From NCBI RefSeq assembly GCF_900631615.1, contig NZ_LR131273.1:310001-374000 (forward strand): DNA of 64,000 nucleotides. Direction: 5' to 3'. A program made the translations under genes and the position numbers. The notes beneath the pieces were generated by a model. The model was not told the origin of the DNA. It did no database searches and saw only the letters and a program-made list of their open reading frames with translations. Source of the stretch: Tsukamurella paurometabola (GTDB lineage Bacteria > Actinomycetota > Actinomycetes > Mycobacteriales > Mycobacteriaceae). This document shows, in pieces, positions 8,636 through 19,552 of this stretch. Position 1 is the stretch's first letter, and the number at the start of each line of letters is the position of its first letter.

Positions 8636-10491
8636 TTGCGGGACCATCCCTCCACGCCGGTGAAGACCCCGTCGCGCGGCGGGCCCTCCAGCGTCACCCC
8701 CTGCACCGTCGGGCCGACGGCCGTCAGGGTCACGTCCTGCAGGATCGGCAGCACGGTCGCGCGCGACCACAGTTGCGCGTCGATCGCCGCGAGGTCGATG
8801 GGGCCGCCGCGCAGCCCGTCGAGCGCGAGGCCCTGCAGGTCCGCGTCGCACAGGCCGGCCAGGTTGCCCCCGACGGTGGTCGCCGCGGGGTCGTTCTCGA
8901 GGTTCGGCACCGGCGGCGCGCTGGTGGTCGTGGGCCGCTGCGTGCCCTCCGACGGGGGTGCGGGGCACTCGACGCGGGAGGCGAACCGCTCGGCTGGCGT
9001 GGGACCGGTGCTGGACCAGCCGACGACGGCGTCGACGGCACCGTCGAGGAGCGCGGTACCCGCGACCACCTGCGGCTCCAGGGTGACCACCGAGGCGAAG
9101 ACGCCCATGGCCCGGAGCTGATCGGTGGCGTTGCTGGCGACGGCGAACGCGGCGACGTTGCCCTGCGGCACCCCGATCCGCAGGAACATCGGCACCCCGT
9201 CGCGCACGTACTGCTGGACGTTCTCGCCGGGCGACGGCGAGGGCGGCACCGGGAGCGCCGACGGGTCGGTGCTGGTGCTCGGTGCCGTGGGCTCGGTCGC
9301 GGTGGGCGGCGGCGTGGGGGGAACGCTCTGACTCGGCGGGATCGGGGCGTTCTGCAGCGTGTACCCGGCGGCGGCGAGCGCCTGCTCCAGCCGGGCCTTC
9401 GCCTCCGCGGGGGCGGGGCGCGCCGGCATCGTCGGTGCGTAGCCGGGGTCCGACGGTGCCAGCACCTGCGCGCGGGCGGGGCGCACCGCATCGCCGCCGG
9501 AGCCGACCGTCGTGAGCAGGTCCACGTTCACCGCGTCGAGCAGGGCGCGCCGCACCTCCACGTCGGAGAGGAACTTCGACCGGGTGTTCAGCGTCAGCGA
9601 CAGCACCCGGGGGTCGACCTGCTCCACGGCCCGCACCTCGTAGATCGACGTGAGCTGCGCCAGCAGGGACTGCCCGCCGTGCATCGAGACCACCTGCACG
9701 TCGCCGGTGCGGACCGAATTGGCGAGCTGCGTGTCGGTGCCGCCCTTGCGCAGCACGATCCGGTCCACGCGCGCGGGCTTCATCCAGTACCGGTCGTTGC
9801 GCTCGAGGGTGACCTCGTCGCGCGCCACGTCGACCTTCTTGACGAGGTAGCCGGCGCCCGAGGCGGGGATCTTCTCCCGCATCGCGCCGTTGAAGCCGCC
9901 GGGCGAGCCCTTGACGAGGTGGCTCGGCAGCAGGTTCTGGAACAGCGTCCGCCAGCCGGGCAGTGGGGCCTTGAGGGTGACGATGACCCGCTTGCCGCCC
10001 GCGCCCGACGCCACCGACTCGATCTGCCGGTACGGCGCGGACCCCACGGTGTCGGGCGCGGTGGTCATCGACTGCCAGAGGTACACGAAGTCCTCGGCGG
10101 CGATGGGCGCACCGTCGGACCACTGCGCGTCCTGCCGGATGGTGTAGGCGATCTGCAGCGGCGCGGGATGCTCGATCGTCGGGACGAGGTCGGTGTTCTG
10201 CGCGAGCGTGACCCGCCCGTCCGGCCCCTTGACCTCGCGGAAGACGCTCGGCAGGGTCATCGCGGCCAGCGCCCGCGAGGCCGAGGAGGAATTGGACGCG
10301 AGGTGCGGGTTGAAGCCGGGGCCCAGCCCGTCGATCGCCACCTGCACGGTGGCGCCGGTGGTGGCCGGGGCCTGCGGCGGCGCGGAGGTCTCCGAGCCCG
10401 GCACCGCCGGCGGCGGGTCCGCGACGCAGGCGGTCAGGGTCGTCGCGAGCAGCGCCGACGCCACCGTCAGCCCCAGGGACCTACGCCGCAC
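8632..10491 (-). CDS. lpqW: Lipoprotein LpqW, SBP_bac_5 family
   Basis: A 619-residue secreted lipoprotein with lipobox LTAC (lipidated Cys22) after an Arg-rich, hydrophobic signal. The body is a family-5 peptide-binding-protein fold (IDGLGPGFNPHLASNSSS, WSDGAPIAAEDFVYLWQSM). In mycobacteria LpqW is not a peptide importer but steers PIM precursors toward LAM, acting with PimE; a PimE-like gene is about 12 kb away here. A Pro/Thr/Ser-rich insertion near residues 385-420 is a likely flexible loop. GTG start; downstream of typA by 81 bases, with a hairpin in that gap. Confidence 0.88.
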   Translation of the reverse strand: MRRRSLGLTVASALLATTLTACVADPPPAVPGSETSAPPQAPATTGATVQVAIDGLGPGFNPHLASNSSSASRALAAMTLPSVFREVKGPDGRVTLAQNTDLVPTIEHPAPLQIAYTIRQDAQWSDGAPIAAEDFVYLWQSMTTAPDTVGSAPYRQIESVASGAGGKRVIVTLKAPLPGWRTLFQNLLPSHLVKGSPGGFNGAMREKIPASGAGYLVKKVDVARDEVTLERNDRYWMKPARVDRIVLRKGGTDTQLANSVRTGDVQVVSMHGGQSLLAQLTSIYEVRAVEQVDPRVLSLTLNTRSKFLSDVEVRRALLDAVNVDLLTTVGSGGDAVRPARAQVLAPSDPGYAPTMPARPAPAEAKARLEQALAAAGYTLQNAPIPPSQSVPPTPPPTATEPTAPSTSTDPSALPVPPSPSPGENVQQYVRDGVPMFLRIGVPQGNVAAFAVASNATDQLRAMGVFASVVTLEPQVVAGTALLDGAVDAVVGWSSTGPTPAERFASRVECPAPPSEGTQRPTTTSAPPVPNLENDPAATTVGGNLAGLCDADLQGLALDGLRGGPIDLAAIDAQLWSRATVLPILQDVTLTAVGPTVQGVTLEGPPRDGVFTGVEGWSRK

Positions 10492-10529
10492 TGCTCGTGC
10501 CTCCTACCGCTCGCTCGAAGTCCACTCCG

Positions 10530-10548
10530 CCCGACGGTCACCGTCGGG
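10530..10548. terminator. Perfect hairpin between typA and lpqW
   Basis: CCCGACGGT-C-ACCGTCGGG, a 9-bp perfect inverted repeat in the 81-base gap after typA. No U-tract follows on the minus strand, so it may be a weak terminator, a processing site, or simply two facing copies of the over-represented CCGACGGT oligomer. Confidence 0.35.
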
Positions 10549-10572
10549 TCACGTCACCGCGACCGAGGGCGG

Positions 10573-12480
<1,908 letters not shown>

Positions 12481-12560
12481 TGTGGTTCTCCTGTGAGGTG
12501 ATCGTGCGCGCCGCGGCGGTCGGTGGTCCGTGGGCGCGTCGAAGGGGGCGTGCGGACACG

Positions 12561-12576
12561 CCTGGTCGTGACCAGG
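12561..12576. repeat. 16-bp inverted repeat upstream of typA
   Basis: CCTGGTC-GT-GACCAGG, a perfect 7-bp inverted repeat about 80 bases upstream of the typA start. It could be an operator or RNA hairpin in the typA leader; no regulator is suggested nearby. Confidence 0.35.
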
Positions 12577-12640
12577 TTACTTCCCGGAGGCCCGCGGAGC
12601 CGCATCGTGACCGCCGGATGTGACGGTTGGCATCCCACGC

Positions 12641-12659
12641 TTAGGTTGCGCTAACCTAC
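12641..12659 (+). promoter_or_regulatory. IdeR/DtxR iron box over the -10 of the miniprotein gene
   Basis: TTAGGTTGCGCTAACCTAC matches the IdeR/DtxR consensus TTAGGTTAGSCTAACCTAA at 16 of 19 positions, with both half sites nearly perfect. It contains TAACCT (12652-12657), a good -10 hexamer, whose end lies 6 bases before the GTG at 12664. Iron-loaded IdeR bound here would block the promoter, so the gene should be induced on iron starvation. Confidence 0.75.
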
Positions 12660-12663
12660 TTGT

Positions 12664-12861
12664 GTGAGTAAGACCAAGGCGCACAAGCTCGTGGGCAGCA
12701 AGCCCAAGAAGAAGTGCTGCCGCAAGAAGACGCGGTGCCTCAAGTGCCCCGTGGTGATCCACAAGCTCAACCGGATGGCCGCGCACGGCGCCACCAAGAA
12801 GGAACTCGAGAAGTCCCTGAAGACGGTGCGCGCCAACCCCGATCGCACGCGCGTCGCCTGA
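12664..12861 (+). CDS. Small Cys/Lys-rich protein under an iron box
   Basis: A 65-residue, strongly basic protein with a cysteine cluster KKKCCRKKTRCLKCP (Cys 18, 19, 25, 28) followed by a predicted helix HKLNRMAAHGATKKELEKSLK. I believe similar short proteins occur in other mycolata but know no function. The CC-x5-C-x2-C set could bind Fe, Zn or an Fe-S cluster; the basic charge suggests a nucleic-acid or ribosome partner. It starts at GTG with no Shine-Dalgarno; the -10 spacing predicts a leaderless mRNA. The iron box next to it is the main clue: expression when iron is scarce. Confidence 0.85.
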   Translation: MSKTKAHKLVGSKPKKKCCRKKTRCLKCPVVIHKLNRMAAHGATKKELEKSLKTVRANPDRTRVA

Positions 12862-12883
12862 TGCCGCGGGTGCCGTCGCGGCG

Positions 12884-13639
12884 CTACGTATCCCCGCCGG
12901 CCGTGCGGTTCTCCCCGTCACCTGCGCGATCCTCCGCGGCGCCGGCCAGCATCGCCCGGAGCGCGGCCGGATCGGCCGCGGTCGCGACCGCGACCTCCCG
13001 TTGCTCCGCCGTCACCGGCAGCGCTCGCCACTCCCCCGCCAGCGCGGCCACGTCCGCCGCGCGCCCCGCCGCGGGCGCGATCTCGAGCAGGAAGGCCAGG
13101 GCCAGCGCCCGGTCGGCGTCGGTGTCGCCCTCCTTGGGGCGCCGCAGCGCCGAGGTCAGCGCGCGGTACGCCGCGGCGTCGTCGTTCTTGAAGCCGCTGA
13201 GGATCCGGGCGTTGTCGAGCGCCTTCGCCAGTCCCGAGAGCTCCTTCCCGCCGCCGTAATCGAACTCCGGCTCGTCCTTCTGGATCACCAGCAGCTGGTT
13301 CCCCGACGGATCGACGAGGGTGAACCGCGTGGCGCCGGGGCGGAAGCGGGTCAGCCGCGGCTCGCCGGAGGCGGGCACCCTGCCCAGCAGCCCCTTGATC
13401 GCGGCCTTGAACGCCGCGTGCTCGGCGGCCACGTCGTCGACCAGCAGCAGGCAGGTCCCCGTGTCGTCCGCGTCGCGGGCGAACCGCCCGAAGTGGACGT
13501 CCGCACCGTCGCGCCGGAACGCGAGGTACAGGTACGGGCGCACCTGGTAGTCGATGCACTCGAATCCGAGGGCCGAGTAGAAGTCGCGGAGGGACTCGGG
13601 GTCGACGCAGGGCAGCACGGGGACGGCGATGGTGGGCAC
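12884..13639 (-). CDS. VOC (glyoxalase/bleomycin-resistance fold) protein with C-terminal extension
   Basis: A 251-residue protein. Residues 1-125 form a VOC domain (VPVLPCVDPESLRDFYSALGF at the start; FTLVDPSGNQLLVIQK closing it). Residues 126-251 are an Ala-rich helical region I do not recognise. Substrate unknown; VOC proteins include dioxygenases, lyases and antibiotic-binding proteins. GTG start. It lies 25 bases after the TetR gene and probably belongs to the aldo-keto reductase-tetR-VOC operon. Confidence 0.85.
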   Translation of the reverse strand: MPTIAVPVLPCVDPESLRDFYSALGFECIDYQVRPYLYLAFRRDGADVHFGRFARDADDTGTCLLLVDDVAAEHAAFKAAIKGLLGRVPASGEPRLTRFRPGATRFTLVDPSGNQLLVIQKDEPEFDYGGGKELSGLAKALDNARILSGFKNDDAAAYRALTSALRRPKEGDTDADRALALAFLLEIAPAAGRAADVAALAGEWRALPVTAEQREVAVATAADPAALRAMLAGAAEDRAGDGENRTAGGDT

Positions 13640-13664
13640 GGCGCCAGGCTAGTGCGGAATCCGG

Positions 13665-14393
13665 TCAGTTCCTGTCCGACGGTGCGGTCACCAGCAGGTT
13701 CGTCAGCACGGAGGTCAACACGCGCACCAGCTCGGCGGGGTCGGACCGATCCTCGGCGTACTGCCACCAGGCGAGGACGAATTCGTTGACCGAGGGGATG
13801 AAGGCCGCATGCACCCACGGCGCGACCGGGCGCGCGCCGGCCGCCTCCGCCGCCGCGCGGATGGTCCGCGCCCACTGGTCGCGGTTGGCCAGGCGGTAGG
13901 CCTCCAGTTCGGCGCTCACGCCCACGACCTCGACGAGCGCGACCCGCAGCCCGCGCGGGTCCGCGAGGATCGCCTCGATGTAGGCCGTCAGGCCCCGCGC
14001 GACCAGGGGCGCGACGGCACCGTCGCCCGTGCCCGCTGCGGGTGCCCCCTCCGCCAGGGCGGCGGCCACGGCCGCGCGCCCCCGGTCGTGGACGGCGGTG
14101 TAGAGGTGCCGCAGCAGGGCCTCGCGGTCGGCGAACTGTTCGTAGAAGTGGCGCCGCGAGACCTTCGCCCGCTCGCACACGTCGGCGACCGTCGTCTGCT
14201 GGTACCCGGCGGTGGCGAACAGTTCCAGCCCCGCCTCCTCCAGCCGGGCGAGGCGCTCCGCGTGCCGTGTCCGGGCATCGGCGCCGCCGTACAGCCGCCC
14301 GGCGGAGTCGTGCCGGCCGGTGTCCCGCCCGCCGGCAGCGGCCGCACGGGCGTCACGGGGTGCGCCGGCCGCACCCGGTCTCGCGGCGGTCAC
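13665..14393 (-). CDS. TetR-family transcriptional regulator
   Basis: DNA-binding HTH near residues 45-90 (GLELFATAGYQQTTVADVCERAKVSRRHFYEQFADREALL) and a helical ligand-binding C-terminus. The GTG at 14393-14391 overlaps the aldo-keto reductase stop as GTGA and gives 242 residues with a Gly/Ala/Arg-rich, probably disordered N-tail; a shorter start is possible. It sits between the oxidoreductase and the VOC gene and likely controls this operon, but no operator is evident in the short region upstream of it. Confidence 0.88.
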   Translation of the reverse strand: MTAARPGAAGAPRDARAAAAGGRDTGRHDSAGRLYGGADARTRHAERLARLEEAGLELFATAGYQQTTVADVCERAKVSRRHFYEQFADREALLRHLYTAVHDRGRAAVAAALAEGAPAAGTGDGAVAPLVARGLTAYIEAILADPRGLRVALVEVVGVSAELEAYRLANRDQWARTIRAAAEAAGARPVAPWVHAAFIPSVNEFVLAWWQYAEDRSDPAELVRVLTSVLTNLLVTAPSDRN

Positions 14394-15469
14394 GGCGTCG
14401 AGGCGGTGGCGCCCCACCAGATGTTCACGTCGCCGTCCACGGCGAACTCGTCGATCGCGGTCAGCTCGTCGGGGGTGAACTCGAGGTTCGCGACGGCGCC
14501 CACGCTGTCCTCGAGCTGCGCGACGCTGGACGCGCCGATCAACGCGGAGGTCACCGCCGGCGACCGGAGCACCCAGGCGATGGCCATCTGCGCGAGGGTC
14601 TGGCCGCGGTCGGCGGCGATGCCCGCGAGCCCCCGCACGCGCGCGAGGTTCTCCTCGGAGAGCATGCCGCCCGAGAGGCTCTTGCCCGCCGCGGCGCGGG
14701 AGTCCTCCGGCACGCCGCCGAGGTAGCGGTCGGTGAGCAGGCCCTGCGCCAGCGGCGAGAACGCGATGACGCCCATTCCCTCGGCGGCGGTGGTCTCCAG
14801 TAGCGAGGGGCCGGTGCCGGTCTCCCCGCCGCGCTCGATCCAGCGGTTGAGCATCGAGTACGACGGCTGGTGGATGAGCAGCGGCGTGCCGAGGTCGCGC
14901 ATGATCTCCTGCGCCCGCGCGGTGAGCTCCGCGCTGTACGACGAGATGCCCACGTACAGCGCCCGTCCCGAGGTGACGGCGGTGTGCAGCGCGCCCATGG
15001 TCTCCTCGAGCGGCGTCTCGGGATCGGGCCGGTGACTGTAGAAGATGTCCACGTGGTCGAGGCCCATCCGCCGCAGGGACTGGTCCAGCGAGGACAGCAG
15101 GTACTTGCGGGAGCCGCCGAAGCCGTAGGGGCCGGGCTGCATGTCCCATCCCGCCTTCGAGGAGATGATCAGCTGGTCGCGGTAGGGCCGGAAGTCCTCG
15201 GCGAACAGGGTGCCGAAGTTCCGCTCCGCGCTGCCGGGCGGCGGGCCGTAGTTGTTCGCGAGGTCGAAGTGGGTCACGCCCAGGTCGAAGGCTCGGCGCA
15301 GGATGTCGCGCTGGGTCTGCAGCGGCTTGTCGTCGCCGAAGTTGTGCCAGAGGCCGAGCGAGACAGCCGGGAGCCGCAGGCCCGACGCGCCCACCCGCCG
15401 GTACGGCATCGCCTCGTAGCGACGGTCGTCGGCGGCGTACGGATCGAATGCACCCATGCCCCCCATCAT
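14390..15469 (-). CDS. Aldo-keto reductase, AKR14 (YghZ/GpR-like)
   Basis: NADPH-dependent reductase of 359 residues, strikingly close to E. coli YghZ (L-glyceraldehyde-3-phosphate reductase, methylglyoxal detoxification): [35 protein letters not shown] (Asp and Tyr of the tetrad), [10 protein letters not shown] (Lys), DIFYSHRPD (His). Starts at 15469, 15466 and 15456 are all possible; none has a clear ribosome site. Divergent from the CDF gene with only 38 bases between them. First gene of an operon with tetR and the VOC gene. Confidence 0.92.
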   Translation of the reverse strand: MMGGMGAFDPYAADDRRYEAMPYRRVGASGLRLPAVSLGLWHNFGDDKPLQTQRDILRRAFDLGVTHFDLANNYGPPPGSAERNFGTLFAEDFRPYRDQLIISSKAGWDMQPGPYGFGGSRKYLLSSLDQSLRRMGLDHVDIFYSHRPDPETPLEETMGALHTAVTSGRALYVGISSYSAELTARAQEIMRDLGTPLLIHQPSYSMLNRWIERGGETGTGPSLLETTAAEGMGVIAFSPLAQGLLTDRYLGGVPEDSRAAAGKSLSGGMLSEENLARVRGLAGIAADRGQTLAQMAIAWVLRSPAVTSALIGASSVAQLEDSVGAVANLEFTPDELTAIDEFAVDGDVNIWWGATASTP

Positions 15470-15494
15470 GCCCGGCGCACGGCATCGCCGGGCC

Positions 15495-15500
15495 TACGAT
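15495..15500 (+). promoter_or_regulatory. -10 hexamer TACGAT of the CDF gene
   Basis: TACGAT ends 7 bases before ATG 15508, fitting a leaderless transcript from the short divergent spacer. Confidence 0.45.
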
Positions 15501-15507
15501 CAGCAGC

Positions 15508-16506
15508 ATGAGCGACGAGGCGGCGGACGATTCCCAGGACGAGAGCCTGCTGACGGTGCTCATCGCCTTCGGCGCGAACGTGCTGATCGCGGTGGCGAAG
15601 TCGGTCGCCGCGGTGGTGACCGGCTCGGCGGCGATGGTGGCGGAGGCGGCGCACTCGTGGGCCGACACGGGCAACGAGGTCTTCCTGCTCATCGGCGCGA
15701 AGCGCGCGAGCAAGCCCGCCGACGAGGCGCACCCGTTCGGGTACGGGCGCTCGGGCTACGTGTGGTCGATGTTCGCGGCCTTCGGCCTGTTCAGCGTGGG
15801 TGCCGCGGTGTCGGTGTGGCACGGCATCTCCTCCCTCGGCGCGCCCGAGGAGGCCACGGATTACGGCTGGGGTTACGCCGTCCTGGCCATTTCCTTCGTC
15901 CTCGAGGGCACCTCGTTCCTGCAGGCACTGCGCCAGACCAAGGAGGGCGCACAGGAGCGGATGCTGCACCCGCTGCGGTACGTGCGGGTCACGTCGAACC
16001 CCGTGCTGCGCTCGGTCTTCGCGGAGGACCTCAGCGCGCTCATCGGCATCGTCATCGCCGCGGCCGCGATGGCGCTGCACCAGATCACGGGCAATCCGGT
16101 GTGGGACGCGATCGGTTCGATCCTCGTCGGCATCCTGCTGGGCTTCGTCGCGGTCTTCCTGATCCGGCGGAACATGGATTTCCTCACCGGTGAGGAGGCG
16201 ACGCCGCTCGCCCGCAACCGCATGCTGGAGGCCCTGCTCGCGCACCCGGACGTCAAGCAGGTCAGCTTCCTGCACATGGAGTGGGTCGGCGCCGACCGCC
16301 TGTTCCTCGTCGCCGCCGTCGACCTCGAGGGCGACCTGCCGGAATCGCAGGTCGCGGCCCGCCTGGCGGCGATCGCGGACGACATGAACCGGATTCCCCG
16401 CATCCAGCGGGCGCTGTTCACCCTCACCCGGCCCGGTGACCCGACCCGCCTGTCCACGGAGCCGCTCCCGGACTGGTACCTGCCCGAGGACGAACGCCGG
16501 CCGTAG
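15508..16506 (+). CDS. Cation diffusion facilitator (CDF) metal efflux protein
   Basis: A 332-residue inner-membrane Zn/Fe/Mn:H+ antiporter-type protein. Seen: first helix [21 protein letters not shown], then [21 protein letters not shown] with the HxxxD metal site in TM2, the [13 protein letters not shown] loop, the [20 protein letters not shown] helix with the second acidic site, and a cytoplasmic C-terminal domain. The upstream in-frame extension to 15448 is unlikely; MSDEAADD fits the family. Metal specificity cannot be told by eye. It ends 14 bases from the convergent GMC gene. Confidence 0.92.
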   Translation: MSDEAADDSQDESLLTVLIAFGANVLIAVAKSVAAVVTGSAAMVAEAAHSWADTGNEVFLLIGAKRASKPADEAHPFGYGRSGYVWSMFAAFGLFSVGAAVSVWHGISSLGAPEEATDYGWGYAVLAISFVLEGTSFLQALRQTKEGAQERMLHPLRYVRVTSNPVLRSVFAEDLSALIGIVIAAAAMALHQITGNPVWDAIGSILVGILLGFVAVFLIRRNMDFLTGEEATPLARNRMLEALLAHPDVKQVSFLHMEWVGADRLFLVAAVDLEGDLPESQVAARLAAIADDMNRIPRIQRALFTLTRPGDPTRLSTEPLPDWYLPEDERRP

Positions 16507-16520
16507 CGCGCGGGCCTGCG

Positions 16521-18467
16521 CTACGTGAGTCGCGCCGCGAGCCGGGTCGCGTTCATGTGCGCGATGGCCTCGATGGAGATCATGGGGTTCACGCCGCTCG
16601 GCGTGGGGAAGCAGGAGGCGTCCGCGACCACGAGGTTCGGCACCTCCCAGGTCGCGCCGTCCGGATCCGTCGCGGAGGTCTCGCGGCTACCGCCCATCGC
16701 GGCGGTGCCCATGATGTGCAGAGCGATCATCGAGCACCGGGCGGGCGCGTAGCCCTCGCGCTGCGCGGCGGCGGCGAAGTCGTCGAGCGGCCCCGGCAGG
16801 TCCGCGGCCACCCGGTTCTGGTGCGAACTGCGCACCGATGTCGCACCCGCGGCGGCGAGGATCTCGGCCGCGCCCACCACGCCGCGCTGCATGTGCGCGG
16901 CGTCGTGCGCGTTCAGGCGGTAGCGCACGACGGGCTCACCGTCGCGCCCGACGGTGACCCGACCGCTCCCGGTGTCGCGGACGATGACGCCCACCTGCAC
17001 GGTGTGCCGCAGCGCCCGCATGTCGGCGGCGTGGCGGGCCGCGGAGTGCCACGGCTGGAACAGGGTGATCGCGCCGGGGCTGGCGGGCCCGGTCTCGTAG
17101 ATGACGCCGTAGCCGTCGCCGTCGAGGTCGGCGTGTTCGGTGGAGTAGCGGGTCTGCAGGCCGCCCTCCCAGGGCCGCACGTCCTCGTCGAAGACGCCGG
17201 CGACGGCCGTCACGGGGTGCAGCCGCAGGTTCGCGCCGATCCGCTTGTTCCGCAGGCCCGAGCGGCGCAGCAGGGGCGGGGTCTGCAGGGAGCCCGCTGC
17301 CACGACGACGGCCCTCGCCGCGACGGTGACGGGGGCACCGTCGGGCCCGACGGCCTCGACGCCGGTGGCGCGGCCCCGTTCGACGACGACCCGCCGCACC
17401 TCGACGCCGACGGCGATCCGGGCACCGTCGTCGGCGGCGTCCTGCAGCCAGGTCTTGGCCGTGGACTGTTTGGCGCCGATCCGGCAGCCGTAGCCGCAGC
17501 GCCCGCATTCGACGCCCTGGTCGCAGCCGAGCACGTTGCGGGGCATCGCATCGCACTGCCAGCCCAGGGCGGTGAGCCCGCGTTCGAGGATCGCATCGCG
17601 CGACGAGGCGGCGCCGTGCTCGGTGTTCACGCCGAGCCGGCGCTGCACGGCGTGGAGGGAGCGGGTGAACTCGTCGCCGGCGAACTGCCGCGCCCCGTGC
17701 GCGGCCCACTCCGCGCGCACGCGATCGGGGGTCGCGAACGACGTGGACCAGTTGACGACGGTACCGCCGCCGAGCGTGCCGCCCGCCATGAACGAGGAGA
17801 CCTGCCCCTCGGCCGAGACCGCGGGGGCGCCGGCGTACAGCGTGGTGAGCGATTCCAGCTCGCCGCGACCGAAGTCGCGATCGTCGTGGTAGCCGCCGCG
17901 TTCGAGCACCAGCACGTCGAGTCCGGCGGCGGCCAGCACGGCCGCCGCGGTGCCGCCGCCCGCACCGGAGCCCACGACCACGACGTCGGCCGTGAGGTGC
18001 GTGCCGCCCGCCGGGATCGCCAGCGGCCGCAGCGGCGGCTCGGGTGCGTCGGGCAGCGGTCCGGGGGCCTCGGGGTAGCCGATCGCCGCGCGGGCGGCGA
18101 TGGCGTCGGGGGCGATGTAGTAGGAGCCGATGAGCAGCGAGCGCAGCCCCTGGAAGACGGCGCGCACGGGTGCGAGCGAGTGGGCGCCCCAGGTCAGTAG
18201 GGCCTCCTCGCGCCGGGCGTGCGGCAGCGCGGAGAACCGCCGCGGTCCGATGCCGGTGACCAGGCCGAAGCCGCGGGTGTCCCAGAGGTCGAGGAAGGCC
18301 TTCAGCTCGCGCAGCTCGCGGGGCAGCATCTTGTGCTGCGCGGTGCGCGAGACCGAGGCGAGGAAGTCGATGTCGCGGGCACCGGGTACGCCGTCGCCGC
18401 CGGGGACCAGGGTGTCGGCGATCGAGAGCAGCGCGCGGGCCTGGCGCGGGGTGAAGACGTCGGTCAC
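16521..18467 (-). CDS. GMC oxidoreductase with N-terminal gluconate-dehydrogenase-3-like domain
   Basis: FAD-dependent alcohol or sterol oxidase/dehydrogenase of 648 residues. Residues 1-120 (FTPRQARALLSIADTLVPG) resemble the gluconate 2-dehydrogenase subunit-3 domain; the GMC domain starts with DVVVVGSGAGGGTAAAVLAAAG (Rossmann) and ends with the GxNPMISIEAIAH C-terminal signature. The middle segment VLGCDQGVECGRCGYGCRIGAKQS, with clustered Cys, is typical of the long-chain alcohol oxidase/cholesterol-oxidase-like group. Rv0492c is a likely relative. It follows the ABC ATPase by 4 bases, so it is the last gene of the importer operon. Substrate unknown. Confidence 0.88.
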   Translation of the reverse strand: MTDVFTPRQARALLSIADTLVPGGDGVPGARDIDFLASVSRTAQHKMLPRELRELKAFLDLWDTRGFGLVTGIGPRRFSALPHARREEALLTWGAHSLAPVRAVFQGLRSLLIGSYYIAPDAIAARAAIGYPEAPGPLPDAPEPPLRPLAIPAGGTHLTADVVVVGSGAGGGTAAAVLAAAGLDVLVLERGGYHDDRDFGRGELESLTTLYAGAPAVSAEGQVSSFMAGGTLGGGTVVNWSTSFATPDRVRAEWAAHGARQFAGDEFTRSLHAVQRRLGVNTEHGAASSRDAILERGLTALGWQCDAMPRNVLGCDQGVECGRCGYGCRIGAKQSTAKTWLQDAADDGARIAVGVEVRRVVVERGRATGVEAVGPDGAPVTVAARAVVVAAGSLQTPPLLRRSGLRNKRIGANLRLHPVTAVAGVFDEDVRPWEGGLQTRYSTEHADLDGDGYGVIYETGPASPGAITLFQPWHSAARHAADMRALRHTVQVGVIVRDTGSGRVTVGRDGEPVVRYRLNAHDAAHMQRGVVGAAEILAAAGATSVRSSHQNRVAADLPGPLDDFAAAAQREGYAPARCSMIALHIMGTAAMGGSRETSATDPDGATWEVPNLVVADASCFPTPSGVNPMISIEAIAHMNATRLAARLT

Positions 18468-18471
18468 CGGA

Positions 18472-19512
18472 CTATCCGATCACGGCGATGCGGCGCGGGT
18501 TGAGCGCGACGCGCACGATCTCGCCGTCCGCGGGCGCGGTGTCGCCGAGGGCGTCGACGAGCAGTTCGCCGTCGTCGGTGTCGACGGCGGCGGTGATCCG
18601 CACCCCGTCGGCGGTGGGCACGGAGCCCGTGACCCGGGCCGGCACCCCGTGGGCCTGGATCACGACGGACCCCGGGCGCAGGCCCAGCCGGAACCGGCCG
18701 TCGGGGCAGTCGACGAGCACCTGCCCCAGCGCTGACGTGGCCTGCAGGTCCTTGACCTGCGCGTCCACCAGCACCGAGTAGCCGAGGAACCGGGCGACGT
18801 CGGGCGTGCGGGGCCGCCGCCACAGCCGGGCGGGCCGGTCGACCTGGGCGAGTTCACCGGCGTCGAGGACGGCGACGGTGTCGGCCAGCTCGACGGCCTC
18901 GTCGTGGTCGTGGGTCACGATGAGCGCGGGCGTTCCGGTCTCGCGCAGGATCCGCCGCAGGTCGCCCACGAGGCGGTCGCGCAGTTGCCGGTCGAGCGCG
19001 GACAGCGGCTCGTCGAGCAGCAGGAGCCGGGGTTCGGGCGCCAGTGCACGGGCCAGCGCGACGCGTTGCTGCTGCCCGCCGGACAGCTCCCCGACGGGCC
19101 GCGCGCCCATCCCCGGCAGGCCGACGAGTTCCAGCAGTTCCTCCACGCGGGCGCTCGCCGCGGCCCGCGCCCAGTGGTGGCGCTGCAGGCCGTAGCGGAT
19201 GTTGCCGGCCACGTCGCGGTGCCCGAACAGCTGCCCGTCCTGGAAGACGACTCCGAAGCCGCGCCGGTGGGTCGGCACGTCGGCGAGGTCCTCGCCGTCC
19301 CACAGGATCCGGCCGGCGGCCAGCGGTTCGAGACCCGCGACGGCGCGCAGCAGGGTGGACTTGCCGCAGCCCGACGGGCCGAGCAGCGCGGTCACGGCAC
19401 TTCCGCCGCCCGTGGCCGCACCCGCCACCGCCCCGTCGCCGACGGTGAGCGAGACGTCCCGCACGGCCGTCCGGTCGCCGTAGCGCACCGAGACCCGGTC
19501 GATGGTCAGCAC
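18472..19512 (-). CDS. ABC importer ATP-binding protein, ThiQ/FbpC-like
   Basis: ATPase of the thiamine/iron/aminoethylphosphonate importer class. Walker A LLGPSGCGKST, Q-loop VVFQDGQLFG, signature LSGGQQQR, Walker B LLLLDEP, H-loop VTHDHDEA. About 100 C-terminal residues form a TOBE-like regulatory domain, so it is longer than E. coli ThiQ. A Gly/Ala-rich insertion (GAVAGAATGGGSA) sits just before Walker A, which is odd. I prefer GTG 19512 (346 aa) because GGGGAGGGGG precedes it at good spacing; ATG 19539 is the alternative. Partner permease and binding protein are directly upstream. Confidence 0.9.
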   Translation of the reverse strand: MLTIDRVSVRYGDRTAVRDVSLTVGDGAVAGAATGGGSAVTALLGPSGCGKSTLLRAVAGLEPLAAGRILWDGEDLADVPTHRRGFGVVFQDGQLFGHRDVAGNIRYGLQRHHWARAAASARVEELLELVGLPGMGARPVGELSGGQQQRVALARALAPEPRLLLLDEPLSALDRQLRDRLVGDLRRILRETGTPALIVTHDHDEAVELADTVAVLDAGELAQVDRPARLWRRPRTPDVARFLGYSVLVDAQVKDLQATSALGQVLVDCPDGRFRLGLRPGSVVIQAHGVPARVTGSVPTADGVRITAAVDTDDGELLVDALGDTAPADGEIVRVALNPRRIAVIG

Positions 19513-19552
19513 CGTCGGCCCCCTCCCCTGTTCTCGCATCCTCGGATCCGCA

